Source: Amylibacter marinus (lineage in GTDB: Bacteria; Pseudomonadota; Alphaproteobacteria; Rhodobacterales; Rhodobacteraceae). Taken from it: a DNA stretch of 64,000 bases. Within the stretch, counting starts at the first letter, position 1, and each line of letters begins with the position of its first letter. Shown here piece by piece: positions 18,148-27,868 of this stretch. Position numbers and translations under genes: made by a program. The DNA lies in assembly GCF_030160015.1 (NCBI RefSeq), contig NZ_BSNN01000002.1, positions 434,001 through 498,000 of the forward strand. The letters are read 5' to 3'. The notes beneath the pieces are model-generated. The model had not been told where the DNA came from and searched no databases. It worked only from the letters and a program-made list of their open reading frames with translations.

Positions 18148-19400
18148 ACCTTGGCGAATTCACCCTCTTGCTTCTCTGTCCAACGCACTGTTAATTCGAT
18201 GAAATTCCCATTCATCTCTTCGGATTCAACGATGCCCTGTTTATAAAGCCATGCGCGGCGTTTTCCCTCGGCGTGAGAGAGCGTCAGCACCTCTTCTGTC
18301 CAGGGCTTCTGAAGGCTGGTCTCAACACGGTCTAACAGTTGCGCAACACCCGTGCCTTGAACTGCCGATACGGCACAAATTTTATCGTGACGCTGAGCAG
18401 AGTTTTGTGCGGCGGCCAGGTCTTTTTCTGATAGCAAATCAACTTTGTTCCAGACCTCTAGCATCTCTTCCTTAGCTTCGTCAGTGATGTTCAATTCGTC
18501 CAGAATATTATTCACATCCACCGATTGCGCCACCGTTTCAGGATGCGATATATCGCGCACATGCAAGATCAGATCCGCGTCCAGAACCTCTTCAAGTGTT
18601 GCACGAAATGCCGCCACTAATTGGGTCGGCAATTCGGAAATAAAGCCCACCGTGTCTGATAGGATAATTTTCTGACCAGAATCTAATGTGACCTCGCGCA
18701 TTGTCGGATCTAGGGTCGCAAACAGCATATCCTTGGCAAAGACATCCGCCCCGGTAATACGGTTAAACAGGGTCGATTTACCAGCATTGGTATAGCCCAC
18801 AAGGGCCACAATTGGATAAGGAACCTTGGCGCGTGCGGCGCGGTGAAGCCCGCGGGTTTTCGCCACCTTGGCCAATTGTTTTTTCAGGCGTACAATTGCG
18901 TCATCAATGGCACGGCGATCAGCCTCGATCTGAGTTTCACCAGCACCACCAACAAATCCCAGACCACCTCTTTGACGTTCAAGGTGTGTCCAAGAGCGTA
19001 CAAGTCGACTGCGCGCGTAATTTAGGGCCGCCAGATCAACTTGTAGAACGCCTTCGCGGGTTTGGGCGCGATCGCCAAAAATTTCTAGGATCAGGCCGGT
19101 GCGATCAAGAACCTTGATGCCCCATTCCTTCTCAAGGTTGCGTTGCTGGATTGGGGACAATGGCCCATCCACCATAACCAGCCCGATGTCCTCGGATTTA
19201 AAGATACTGCCCAGCTCATCTAATTTACCCGATCCGAACAAAACGCCGGCATGGGGCTTTCGCACGGGGACAACCGCGCTGTGGACTATATCCACATCCA
19301 ATGCACCGGCTAAGGACACGGCCTCTTCCAGACTGTGCTGGGGGCTTCGCATCTTACTTTCATTTGCAATGTCGGGGTGTAGAACGCTAACGCGCATCAT
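18144..19400 (-). CDS. hflX: Ribosome-associated GTPase HflX
   Basis: 418 residues: the HflX N-terminal domain ([13 protein letters not shown]), a glycine-rich linker [15 protein letters not shown], and a GTPase with [13 protein letters not shown] (G1), [10 protein letters not shown] (G3) and NKVD (G4). HflX rescues or splits stalled ribosomes, notably under heat stress. It overlaps hfq by four bases (ATGA), so the two are translationally coupled, as in many proteobacteria. Confidence 0.96.
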   Translation of the reverse strand: MMRVSVLHPDIANESKMRSPQHSLEEAVSLAGALDVDIVHSAVVPVRKPHAGVLFGSGKLDELGSIFKSEDIGLVMVDGPLSPIQQRNLEKEWGIKVLDRTGLILEIFGDRAQTREGVLQVDLAALNYARSRLVRSWTHLERQRGGLGFVGGAGETQIEADRRAIDDAIVRLKKQLAKVAKTRGLHRAARAKVPYPIVALVGYTNAGKSTLFNRITGADVFAKDMLFATLDPTMREVTLDSGQKIILSDTVGFISELPTQLVAAFRATLEEVLDADLILHVRDISHPETVAQSVDVNNILDELNITDEAKEEMLEVWNKVDLLSEKDLAAAQNSAQRHDKICAVSAVQGTGVAQLLDRVETSLQKPWTEEVLTLSHAEGKRRAWLYKQGIVESEEMNGNFIELTVRWTEKQEGEFAKV

Positions 19401-19645
19401 TCGCTAGCTTGCGCCTCTTCACCATCATACAGCACCACAGGCTGTGCAGGCATAATTGTTGAAATTGCATGTTTGTAGACCAATTGTGACTGACCATCCC
19501 GGCGCAGCAGTACGCAGAAATTATCAAACCAAGTGATATTGCCCTGAAGTTTCACACCGTTGATCAAAAAGATCGTTACGGAAATTTTTGCTTTGCGCAC
19601 ATGATTGAGAAATGCGTCTTGCAAGTTGCGGGTGTCGGCAGCCAT
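19397..19645 (-). CDS. hfq: RNA chaperone Hfq
   Basis: 82 residues of Sm fold, with the Sm1 block [15 protein letters not shown] and Sm2 block YKHAIST. Hfq forms a hexamer that pairs small RNAs with target mRNAs. The C-terminal tail after the core is short, as usual in alphaproteobacteria. A 132-base gap follows trkH, and the coupled hflX follows. It could be served by the candidate small RNA at 2229-2303 among others. Confidence 0.97.
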   Translation of the reverse strand: MAADTRNLQDAFLNHVRKAKISVTIFLINGVKLQGNITWFDNFCVLLRRDGQSQLVYKHAISTIMPAQPVVLYDGEEAQASE

Positions 19646-19737
19646 TGTCCCAGCTTTCTTGTTGTTGTCTCGTCCACTGATGGGCGATTTTGTTATAATT
19701 GTTCTAAGTATGGGGAAAGGATTTCCTGCTGACCAGT

Positions 19738-19758
19738 AAAAAAAGGCCTATTTGGCGC
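19738..19758 (-). terminator. Weak possible terminator after trkH
   Basis: On the minus strand GCC-AAATA-GGC is followed by CTTTTTTT. The stem is only three pairs, so this is a weak call, but the position, 20 bases past the trkH stop and before hfq, fits. Confidence 0.25.
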
Positions 19759-19777
19759 AATTAAACCTAAACCCGTG

Positions 19778-21286
19778 TCATTTTCGCCAGAAGTTCGGGT
19801 TTAACACGGCAATAATCGCCAAAGGTTCCAGACGCCCTAGGATCATCGCGACACAAAACACCGCCTTGGCGCTGGGGTCGAGCAAAGCATAGGACAGGGA
19901 GTTATCCCCCGCAATATTCAAAAGTGGCCCTGTCGTCGACAGGCCTGCCACCGATAATAAGAGGCTATCCTCGAAGCGAATACCCATAAGTGAAAACAAC
20001 AGCATCAGGCCAGCGATACTGACCAGAAACAGCATAAAGAAAACCCACGCTGCATAGGCACCCTCTCGCCGGATATTGCGCGCCTTTTGCCCAGATCCGG
20101 CAACCGAGCTGGGGAAGCTTAACTTTTCCATCTCGCGTAGGCCATGCTTGTACAATGCATAAATGCGCAGCAATTTAACCCCACCAGCAGTCGTCGCAAT
20201 CCCGCCCCCCATCACCGCCAACCCCATCAATATAATCCCGGTTGTGCCCAGCCCAGACCACGCGCGCGCCTCGTCCCAGAAATGTGACTCGAAACCTGTG
20301 GTGGTTAGGAAAGACATCACCATAAAAGCTCCGCCCCACAGGGAGGACAACGCCGCAGGCGCATTATCCACCGCATCAATATCATAGGCCGCCGACCAAT
20401 GGCGGGCAAACAGCAACAACGGGATAACCGTGACGCAAATCAGCATCAGATTGATCTCTTTATCTGATTTCAGCAATCGATACCCGCGTCCGTCTTTATC
20501 TTGCTGAAACATAAACCGAGAGACGGCGAACAACAGAAACGCAAAGATTATCACCTCACCCATCAGACCGGAATGGGCCTGTGTCAGCCCACCAATATTT
20601 GAAATACCGCTGGTCGAGAACGTAGACATCGCGTGAATTACCGCCACCAATGGCCGATCACCGTTTACAATCAACAGAACCGACATCACCATCGTCAGCC
20701 CGAAATACAGTGGAAATATGCTGATAGAATAGCGCTGCATACGGGCGCGAATATCTGCGCGTTTAATCCTGTGCTGTACAATTAGCCCCGTGTCATTGCG
20801 CGCATAAACCTCAAACCCGCCAAGGTTTATCGGCTGAAACAGTCCCAGCGCCACGACCAGCATCAAAAAGCCCCCCATCCAGCTGATCGTTGCCCGGTAA
20901 AGATGCAATACATCTGGAATACTATGTGGATCATCAAACAGGCTGGCCCCTGTGGTCGTCAGGCTTGATAGCATTTCAAAATATGCATCAAAGTAGCTGA
21001 TATGGGGCACCAAAAAATCCAAAGGCATCGCCAAAAACACTGGTACGATCAAAAACCCAAAGATAAGATCAAGGATGCGCGAGGCCGATTTTTGCCCCAA
21101 TTTACGCGAAGAAAACCCGATTGCCATCAAAAGCGTCAGGATCAGGAAAAATGTCCCATGGTAGAAAAACGTACGCGCAGGTAACCATGCATTGATGCGG
21201 ATTGCATAGAGCATAGGTACATACATCAACAGGGCAGATATGCCGATAAGCAGCACAAAGAGCGGTTGGTTGCGCAGGTTTACCAT
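19778..21286 (-). CDS. trkH: TrkH-type potassium transporter membrane subunit
   Basis: 502 residues and about 10-12 membrane helices, with the filter-like pore segments SSLTTTGASLFDDP and STFSTSGISNIGG (TTG/TSG type selectivity motifs). TrkH conducts potassium under control of TrkA. It is followed on the same strand by hfq after 132 bases and preceded by trkA with three bases between, giving a trkA-trkH unit inside the ntr-hfq cluster. Confidence 0.94.
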   Translation of the reverse strand: MVNLRNQPLFVLLIGISALLMYVPMLYAIRINAWLPARTFFYHGTFFLILTLLMAIGFSSRKLGQKSASRILDLIFGFLIVPVFLAMPLDFLVPHISYFDAYFEMLSSLTTTGASLFDDPHSIPDVLHLYRATISWMGGFLMLVVALGLFQPINLGGFEVYARNDTGLIVQHRIKRADIRARMQRYSISIFPLYFGLTMVMSVLLIVNGDRPLVAVIHAMSTFSTSGISNIGGLTQAHSGLMGEVIIFAFLLFAVSRFMFQQDKDGRGYRLLKSDKEINLMLICVTVIPLLLFARHWSAAYDIDAVDNAPAALSSLWGGAFMVMSFLTTTGFESHFWDEARAWSGLGTTGIILMGLAVMGGGIATTAGGVKLLRIYALYKHGLREMEKLSFPSSVAGSGQKARNIRREGAYAAWVFFMLFLVSIAGLMLLFSLMGIRFEDSLLLSVAGLSTTGPLLNIAGDNSLSYALLDPSAKAVFCVAMILGRLEPLAIIAVLNPNFWRK

Positions 21287-21289
21287 CGC

Positions 21290-22666
21290 CTAGAAAAAAT
21301 CGATGCTAACTTGGAACAGGCGTTCGACCTCGGGCACATCATCGGCGAGTGTGAAGATAATAACAATATCGCCCTCGTTCAGCTTGGTATCCCCTGTCGG
21401 GCGAAGCACCTGGCCGTTTTTCAAAATAGCTCCGATAACAGAACCATCAGGCCAATCAATCTGGCGTAATGTCATACCCGCAATTGGCGAGGTCGACATG
21501 ATCTGCGCCTCGATCACCTCGGCCTCGGCATCACCAAGGGAATATACGGCCCGCACCCGCCCATGGCGAATATGGCGCAGGATCGAGGACACGGTTGTGG
21601 CACGCGGGTTAACCGAGGAATCAATGCTGAGCGGGCCCATCAGATTTGATAGCGTGGGGTCATTAATCAGCGCCACCACCATTGGGCACCCCAATGATTT
21701 TGCACGCGCAGCCACCAACAGGTTGGTTTTATCATCGTCTGTAACCGCCAAAACCGCATCCGCGGTATTGATACTGGCCTCTTCCAGCAATTCCATATCC
21801 AGACCATCACCATGCAGAACGATGGTGCGCTCTAGTTTATCGGCGACCTCTTCTGCCCGATTGCGATCCTGCTCGATCATCTTGGCATGCAGGCGCTTTT
21901 TGCCTTTTTCCAGATCCTGAGCCACCATCATGCCGACATTGCCACCGCCAACCACAATAACGCGCTCTTGCTCTTTGCTGGTTTTACCAAATATCTCAAG
22001 AGTGCGGGCCTTATCATCGGCATGAGTACAAATATAAACTTGATCGCCGGCCTCTAGGGTAGAATTGCGATCCAAAACGAACAAAATGCCATCTCGGCGC
22101 AGGGCCACAACCGTTGCGCGTAGTGTTGAAAACAGTTCAGACAGCTGGCGCAAAGGCGTGTGAAGTACAGAACAATCGTCCCCCAGAACAAGGCCAATTA
22201 ATTCGGCCTTACCATCCAGAAACGGTTCGTTGTCAAACGTCGCAGGCGAGCGCAATTGCCGCAAGGCCTGAATAGCAACCTCGCGTTCAGGCGAGATTAC
22301 CACATCGATGGGCATGTGATCGCGTTGATACAAATCAGAATAGATAACCTCTAGATAGGCGCTGCCGCGCAGGCGGGCGATTTTACGAGGGATCTTGAAC
22401 ACAGAATGCGCCACCTGACAGGTGACCATATTCACCTCGTCAGAAAAAGTGGCAGCAATAATCATATCCGCATCTTCTGCGCCTGCCCTCTTTAGCACAT
22501 CAGGATATGAGGCATTTCCAGCGATACCATTAACATCCAGCGTATCAATCGCGCGAGCGATCAATGCGGCATTGTTATCCACCACCGTTACATCGTTGCG
22601 TTCTGACGATAGGTGACGCGCAATCTGCCAGCCAACCTGACCAGCACCACATATGATGACCTTCAT
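21290..22666 (-). CDS. trkA: TrkA potassium-uptake NAD-binding subunit
   Basis: 458 residues with two RCK halves, each starting with a Rossmann loop: GAGQVGWQIARHL near residue 7 and GGGNVGMMVAQDL near residue 240. The second half of each RCK gives the ligand-binding TrkA_C fold. TrkA is a cytosolic gating ring that binds nucleotides and regulates TrkH. It lies between ntrX and trkH on the minus strand, the usual Rhodobacterales order. Confidence 0.95.
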   Translation of the reverse strand: MKVIICGAGQVGWQIARHLSSERNDVTVVDNNAALIARAIDTLDVNGIAGNASYPDVLKRAGAEDADMIIAATFSDEVNMVTCQVAHSVFKIPRKIARLRGSAYLEVIYSDLYQRDHMPIDVVISPEREVAIQALRQLRSPATFDNEPFLDGKAELIGLVLGDDCSVLHTPLRQLSELFSTLRATVVALRRDGILFVLDRNSTLEAGDQVYICTHADDKARTLEIFGKTSKEQERVIVVGGGNVGMMVAQDLEKGKKRLHAKMIEQDRNRAEEVADKLERTIVLHGDGLDMELLEEASINTADAVLAVTDDDKTNLLVAARAKSLGCPMVVALINDPTLSNLMGPLSIDSSVNPRATTVSSILRHIRHGRVRAVYSLGDAEAEVIEAQIMSTSPIAGMTLRQIDWPDGSVIGAILKNGQVLRPTGDTKLNEGDIVIIFTLADDVPEVERLFQVSIDFF

Positions 22667-22743
22667 TTTGGTCTCCTTGGCGACCGGGTATACCGGCCAA
22701 TCCGTTCATATCTGACAAATCACCCCACTTGGGTCAATCCTAA

Positions 22744-24150
22744 TCAGCCATCCGTGCCAGTCTGTTCCAGTTTTGCAACCCGCGCCCCAGAGGCACTGCT
22801 GGTCACAACATTCAGAGTTTTCAGCTTTCGATGCAAAGCAGAGCGTTCCATCCCCACAAAATGTGCGGTCTTGGATATATTGCCACCAAAGCGGTTTATC
22901 TGAGTGACCAGATAGTCGCGTTCGAATAATTCGCGCGCCTCGCGCAGGGGGAGGCCGATAAGATTTCCGCCAATCGCCGAGGCTTCGTTCTCAGCGTTTG
23001 CATCCTTAATCTGCAATTCGGTGGCATCAATATCACCACTGCCATTGCCGAGGATCAACGAGCGCTCTAACACATTGCGCAGCTGGCGCACATTGCCTGG
23101 CCAATCGCGGGTCTGAAGATGGGCCAGCGCTTTATCTCCCAGCTTTCGCTTGGACAAGCCTTGTGTCTTGTTCAATTCTTCTATGAAATGCTCCGCAATT
23201 AACGGAATGTCATCGCGGCGCGCCTCTAGCGAGGGCACGGTGATTGGCACGACATTCAGGCGGTGGAACAGTTCCTCGCGGAAATTTCCGGCATCAATTT
23301 CAACCATCAAGTCTCTGTTTGTGCTGGATATTACGCGCATATCAACGCGCACCTTATCCTTGCCACCCACACGTGTGAATTGCTGTTCGACCAATACACG
23401 CAGGATTTTTGATTGCGTACCCAGCGGCATATCCGCCACCTCATCAAAGAACAAGACCCCGCCGTGGGCTTGCTCTAGCAATCCCATTTCCATACCGCGT
23501 TCTTTGCTTTCGACACCGAATAGCACCTCTTCCATTTTATCCGCAGAAATCGAGGCAGAGTTCACACAGACGAAAGCCCCCGATGCACGCTCTGAGCTAG
23601 AATGAATATAGCGCGCCGCCACTTCTTTACCCGCACCAGAAGGCCCCGTAAGCATCACGCGGCTGTTGCCGACGGTGACCTTATCCAGCTGTTGTTTTAG
23701 AGATTTAAAGGCGGTGGATTTACCAATCATCACCGAAGAGGCCACATCTTTAACCCGCAGGGCCGCATTTTCTAGCCGCAGGCGTGATGTTTCCATAGCC
23801 CGCGAAATCACCACCATCAACTGGTCAATATTAAAGGGTTTTTCGATAAAATCATAGGCGCCCTGTTTGATCGCCGCCACCGCTATTTCGATGTTCCCAT
23901 GGCCCGAAATGATCACAATTGGAATATCTGGATTATTTTGGCGCACATGTTTCAGGATATCAATCCCGTCCAATTTGCTTTCCTTCAGCCAGATATCCAA
24001 GATGATCAGCTTTGGTGCCTCAGCATTGATCGCATCAAAGGTTTGATCCGAATCCGCTGCTAGTCTGGTGGAATACCCTTCGTCTTCTAGGATATCAGAG
24101 ACCAACTCTCGGATATCTTTCTCGTCATCAACAATTAAAATATCGCCCAT
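22744..24150 (-). CDS. ntrX: Response regulator NtrX, no GAFTGA loop
   Basis: 468 residues: receiver with phospho-Asp in KLIILDIWLKESKLDG, AAA+ domain with LTGPSGAGKEVA and GGVLFFDEVADM, and a C-terminal Fis-type helix-turn-helix (NISKTAHFVGMERSALHRK). The stretch between them where sigma-54 activators have ESELFGHE-GAFTGA reads FGVESKERGMEMGLLEQAHG, so the sigma-54 contact loop is missing. It is therefore unlikely to be a classical sigma-54 activator. It is the partner of NtrY just upstream. Confidence 0.94.
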   Translation of the reverse strand: MGDILIVDDEKDIRELVSDILEDEGYSTRLAADSDQTFDAINAEAPKLIILDIWLKESKLDGIDILKHVRQNNPDIPIVIISGHGNIEIAVAAIKQGAYDFIEKPFNIDQLMVVISRAMETSRLRLENAALRVKDVASSVMIGKSTAFKSLKQQLDKVTVGNSRVMLTGPSGAGKEVAARYIHSSSERASGAFVCVNSASISADKMEEVLFGVESKERGMEMGLLEQAHGGVLFFDEVADMPLGTQSKILRVLVEQQFTRVGGKDKVRVDMRVISSTNRDLMVEIDAGNFREELFHRLNVVPITVPSLEARRDDIPLIAEHFIEELNKTQGLSKRKLGDKALAHLQTRDWPGNVRQLRNVLERSLILGNGSGDIDATELQIKDANAENEASAIGGNLIGLPLREARELFERDYLVTQINRFGGNISKTAHFVGMERSALHRKLKTLNVVTSSASGARVAKLEQTGTDG

Positions 24151-24161
24151 TTTCTGCTCCT

Positions 24162-26420
24162 TTAGGCCACTTCTGCGGCTCTTGTTTCGGGTTTCATTTG
24201 GATTATTTTTGGCAAATAGATGCGCGCCATAGCGCCCTGCGTGCCGGTCTTGGTGAATTTGGGGGCATCGCTCAGGTCAAGCGTGCCACCATGCTCTTCA
24301 ATAATCTTCTTTACAATGGACAGCCCTAGCCCCGTCCCATCCTTGCGATGGGTCACATAGGGTTCGAACAGGCGTGATCGCCGCTCGCTCGGTAGGCCAA
24401 TACCATTGTCTTGGATCAAAATTTCGACCCCCTCGCCAATCACGCTGGCGATAACTCGTAGCTGTGGTCGATAGGATTTAGGGGGATTGCTTGCGCGCTT
24501 CGCCTCAATAGCCTCTAGGGCATTTTTCATCAAGTTGTTCAACGCCTGCGAAATCATCGTCTCATCTATCTCGGCGCTGATATCCCCCATGGTGTTTTCC
24601 AGCTTTACGATAACATTCGGCGCGGCAGTGCGTTGTAACAGGACCGCGTCGCTGATTAATTTGCTGAGATTAGCAGGCGATTTTTGCGGCTCGGGCATGC
24701 GGGCAAATTTTGAAAACTCATCAACAATGCGCCGCAAGTCATTGGTTTGACGAATAATTACATCGGAGTATTGAACCAAAGACTGTTTTTGCTCGCCCAC
24801 CAGCGGGCCAAACTTACGTTGTAGTCGCTCAGCGGACAGCTGAATTGGCGTCAGAGGGTTTTTGATTTCATGAGCGATACGCCGCGCCACATCGCCCCAT
24901 GCGGCCATGCGCTGAGCAGAAACTAGATCAGTGACATCGTCAAAGGTAATTACATAGCCCTCATTTTCACCCAGCTCGTTCTGGCGCGTTGATATCCGCA
25001 CCAGCAACACCTCAGCATTGCCTGCGCGCGTCAGGCTGATTTCCTGCTGAGCAGTGGCGCTATCTTCGGTATCAAGCTTTGCCAGCAGAGGAGCGAATTC
25101 CGGAACAGCCAAGGCCAGCTCAGTGCCTTCGCAGCTCTCGTCAAGATTCAAAAGCTTGATCGCCGCGGAATTAACGATGGTGATGCGCCCATCACTTGAA
25201 AGACCCAGAACACCCGCGGTCACCCCAGTCAGCACGCTATCAAACAAGCGGCGGCGGCGCTCTGTATAGGCATGGGCATCGCGCAGGTCAGTGTGCTGGC
25301 GTTTTACCTGCTTGGTCATCCGGTTGAAGGCCCGCCCCAACATGGCAATTTCGTCATCGCCAGAAATATCAGACACCTGCACATTGAAATCCCCTGCCCC
25401 AACGCGCTGTGCAGCACCAGCCAGCTGACCAACGGGGCGCGAAAGGCGCTCTGCGAACAACATGCCCAGCCAAATAGCGGACAGGATCACAAAGCTGGCA
25501 AATCCCAGATATAACAACCCATAATAAGACAGGATTTGACCGCGTTGAGTTTCCATCTGGGTGTATGTTTTGGCTGTGGCGGTGGTTTCATCTAGAAGGT
25601 TAAGGATATTCCCATCAACACTGCGAGAAATATACAAATAGCGATCGGCAAATCCCCGCAGTCGGATCAGAGCGCGAAACTCATTATTTTCCCAATCCTC
25701 GAGGATCACCATTTTGCCATTTGTCGCGCGTTCTAGATCAAGGGGGCTGGGCTGTTCAAAATCAAACAGATAACTGAATTCTCCGCGCGATTGAATTTTA
25801 CCTGCACCATCAATCAAGTAGGCCTCTTTTAGTCCACGCTGAACTGAGGATTGCAGGCGCGACAGCTGTGCACGGATATCGCCATCGGTTACAAATGTGT
25901 TTTGGCGCTTGTACTGTTCTAGATTAAAGGCGATGAAGCTTAGGTCTTCTTCTAGATCGCCACGCTGTTCTTCTTTGTAGGCCGTTGCCGCATTCAAAGA
26001 TGAACCAACAACCGAACGCACATTTTCGGAAAACCACCCCTCTACCCCAAGGTTCAGTGTAAGAACCGCGAAAACAGCCACCAAAACCGTGGGGATCAGC
26101 GCCACAATGGCAAAAACCCCACTTAGGCGCATATGTAACCGCGACCCAGCGGATTTTGCACGTCGCGCCGCCATTATCCGCATCACAGACCACCCGACAA
26201 GGGAAACCACGGTCAGCAAATACACGATATCAATAAGCAAGATTCCGCGCAAGATTCCGCCAGAGCGGCCACCAAAGCCGCCAGAGGCCACATAAACCGT
26301 GGCCATAACCAGCAAAGGGCCAAGCGCGATCAACAACCACGCAACAGACATCTGTACGCGGCGCGAGCGGCGCCAACGGCTTAGTTTATTGGTAAATTCC
26401 AGTATCGGAACCTGTTTCAC
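24162..26420 (-). CDS. ntrY: Sensor histidine kinase NtrY
   Basis: 752 residues. An N-terminal membrane block of several helices and a periplasmic segment is followed by HAMP (LSRPVGQLAGAAQRVGAGDF), PAS, a dimerisation domain with HEIKNPLTPIQ and an ATPase with GTGLGLSIVKK. The phosphorylated His lies in HEIKNPL. NtrY controls NtrX and has been linked to redox, nitrogen and envelope signals in alphaproteobacteria. The gene starts 42 bases after ntrC ends. Confidence 0.95.
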   Translation of the reverse strand: MKQVPILEFTNKLSRWRRSRRVQMSVAWLLIALGPLLVMATVYVASGGFGGRSGGILRGILLIDIVYLLTVVSLVGWSVMRIMAARRAKSAGSRLHMRLSGVFAIVALIPTVLVAVFAVLTLNLGVEGWFSENVRSVVGSSLNAATAYKEEQRGDLEEDLSFIAFNLEQYKRQNTFVTDGDIRAQLSRLQSSVQRGLKEAYLIDGAGKIQSRGEFSYLFDFEQPSPLDLERATNGKMVILEDWENNEFRALIRLRGFADRYLYISRSVDGNILNLLDETTATAKTYTQMETQRGQILSYYGLLYLGFASFVILSAIWLGMLFAERLSRPVGQLAGAAQRVGAGDFNVQVSDISGDDEIAMLGRAFNRMTKQVKRQHTDLRDAHAYTERRRRLFDSVLTGVTAGVLGLSSDGRITIVNSAAIKLLNLDESCEGTELALAVPEFAPLLAKLDTEDSATAQQEISLTRAGNAEVLLVRISTRQNELGENEGYVITFDDVTDLVSAQRMAAWGDVARRIAHEIKNPLTPIQLSAERLQRKFGPLVGEQKQSLVQYSDVIIRQTNDLRRIVDEFSKFARMPEPQKSPANLSKLISDAVLLQRTAAPNVIVKLENTMGDISAEIDETMISQALNNLMKNALEAIEAKRASNPPKSYRPQLRVIASVIGEGVEILIQDNGIGLPSERRSRLFEPYVTHRKDGTGLGLSIVKKIIEEHGGTLDLSDAPKFTKTGTQGAMARIYLPKIIQMKPETRAAEVA

Positions 26421-26461
26421 ATTGATGACTGTTCTGTTTCTGCCTCAGTATTGTGACAAGT

Positions 26462-27859
26462 TTACATCATCTTCTTACTGCGTGTCACCTGAATATCCAG
26501 TTCCTTGATCTTTTTGCGCAAAGTATTGCGATTAATTCCAAGGAGTTCCGCGGTTTTTATCTGATTTCCACGCGTTGCCGATAGCGATAATGCAATCAGC
26601 GGCAACTCCACTTCTCGTAGGATGCGATTGTACAAACCAGGTGGTGGCAAAACCTCGCCATGCAAATCGAAATAACGCTTGATATGGCTTTCGACAGCGC
26701 TGGACAGCTTTCCATTTGCCGCCACCCCGACCTCTGATCGCACCTGTGGGATTTGTTTCAGGTTCTGTGCCACATAGCTTTCGGAGATATCTTCGTCTGG
26801 GGACAGTACCACCAATCGATTGATAAAGTTTTCCAACTCGCGCACATTTCCATTCCATGGAACCGCGCGCATCAATTCAATCGCCTTGCTTGAGAGGGTT
26901 TTCAGGGGCTGACCATTTGAGGCGGCCATCTGTAGAAAATGTTGCGAGAGCTCCGTAATATCCCCAAGCCGATCGCGCAGAGGGGGCAATGCAATGGGCA
27001 CAACATTCAATCGATAAAACAGGTCTTCGCGAAACACACCTTCGTTCACGAGACTATCAAGGGTTTGACGGGTTGAAGAGATAAACCGCAGGTTTTTCGA
27101 TTGAATACCATCAGAACGCAGTAGATCCAGTAAATGCAGCTGTGCATCCGCGCTCATCTCTGCGATCTCATCCAGATAAATGGTGGAGCCGGCTTTCACC
27201 GGCTCATATCCACGATTTTCATATCCACCTAACAGCAGGCCTTCGATTTTATCAACACTGGCTGTCGATGCATTGATGGTTACAAAATCATTGGCAGAAC
27301 GATGGCCCAATTGATGCAAAGTGTTGGCCAGCAGGTTTTTCCCTGTGCCGCTTTCGCCAGTGATCATAACGCTCAGATCGGTATTTAACACGCGGGCCAA
27401 CAGACGATAGACCTCTTGCATCAAGGGTGCGGAGCCGATCAAGGGCAGATCACTGCGCCCATCCGCATCGGATGACTTGGCAGCGGATACGCCGCCCTGT
27501 AGGGATAAGGCCTTGCTGACTTTGGATAATAAATCCTTTAGATCAAATGGTTTAGGCAGGTAATCATAGGCGCCTAGTTCTGATGCGCGAATTGCAGTCA
27601 TCACTGTATTTTGTGCTGAAATAATCACCACAGGCAATTCGCTGCGCTTGCGTTTGATGGCAGGCAGCAATTCCAACCCATCTCCATCAGGGAAGTTCAC
27701 ATCTGAGACAACCACATCTCCTTCGCCCTCTTCTATCCAGCGCCACAGAGTATTTACGCTACCGGTTGATCGTACCTTACACCCCGCGCGCGTTAGCGCT
27801 TGTGTTAGAACCGTTCTGATGGTGCGGTCGTCATCTGCGACCAATATTGTTCCGTCCAT
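26462..27859 (-). CDS. ntrC: Nitrogen regulator NtrC, no GAFTGA loop
   Basis: 465 residues: receiver (VVVSDVNFPDGDG), AAA+ domain with GESGTGKN and STIYLDEIAEM, and a Fis-type C-terminus (GNQIKTAELLGINRNTL). The usual LFGHEKGAFTGA segment is replaced by LLLGGYENRGYEPVKAGST, so sigma-54 activation is not expected. Rhodobacter capsulatus NtrC has the same loss and works with sigma-70, so this feature is a strong lineage marker. Target genes would include nitrogen-assimilation genes such as amtB, which is my inference. Confidence 0.95.
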   Translation of the reverse strand: MDGTILVADDDRTIRTVLTQALTRAGCKVRSTGSVNTLWRWIEEGEGDVVVSDVNFPDGDGLELLPAIKRKRSELPVVIISAQNTVMTAIRASELGAYDYLPKPFDLKDLLSKVSKALSLQGGVSAAKSSDADGRSDLPLIGSAPLMQEVYRLLARVLNTDLSVMITGESGTGKNLLANTLHQLGHRSANDFVTINASTASVDKIEGLLLGGYENRGYEPVKAGSTIYLDEIAEMSADAQLHLLDLLRSDGIQSKNLRFISSTRQTLDSLVNEGVFREDLFYRLNVVPIALPPLRDRLGDITELSQHFLQMAASNGQPLKTLSSKAIELMRAVPWNGNVRELENFINRLVVLSPDEDISESYVAQNLKQIPQVRSEVGVAANGKLSSAVESHIKRYFDLHGEVLPPPGLYNRILREVELPLIALSLSATRGNQIKTAELLGINRNTLRKKIKELDIQVTRSKKMM

Positions 27860-27868
27860 GGTATACCT

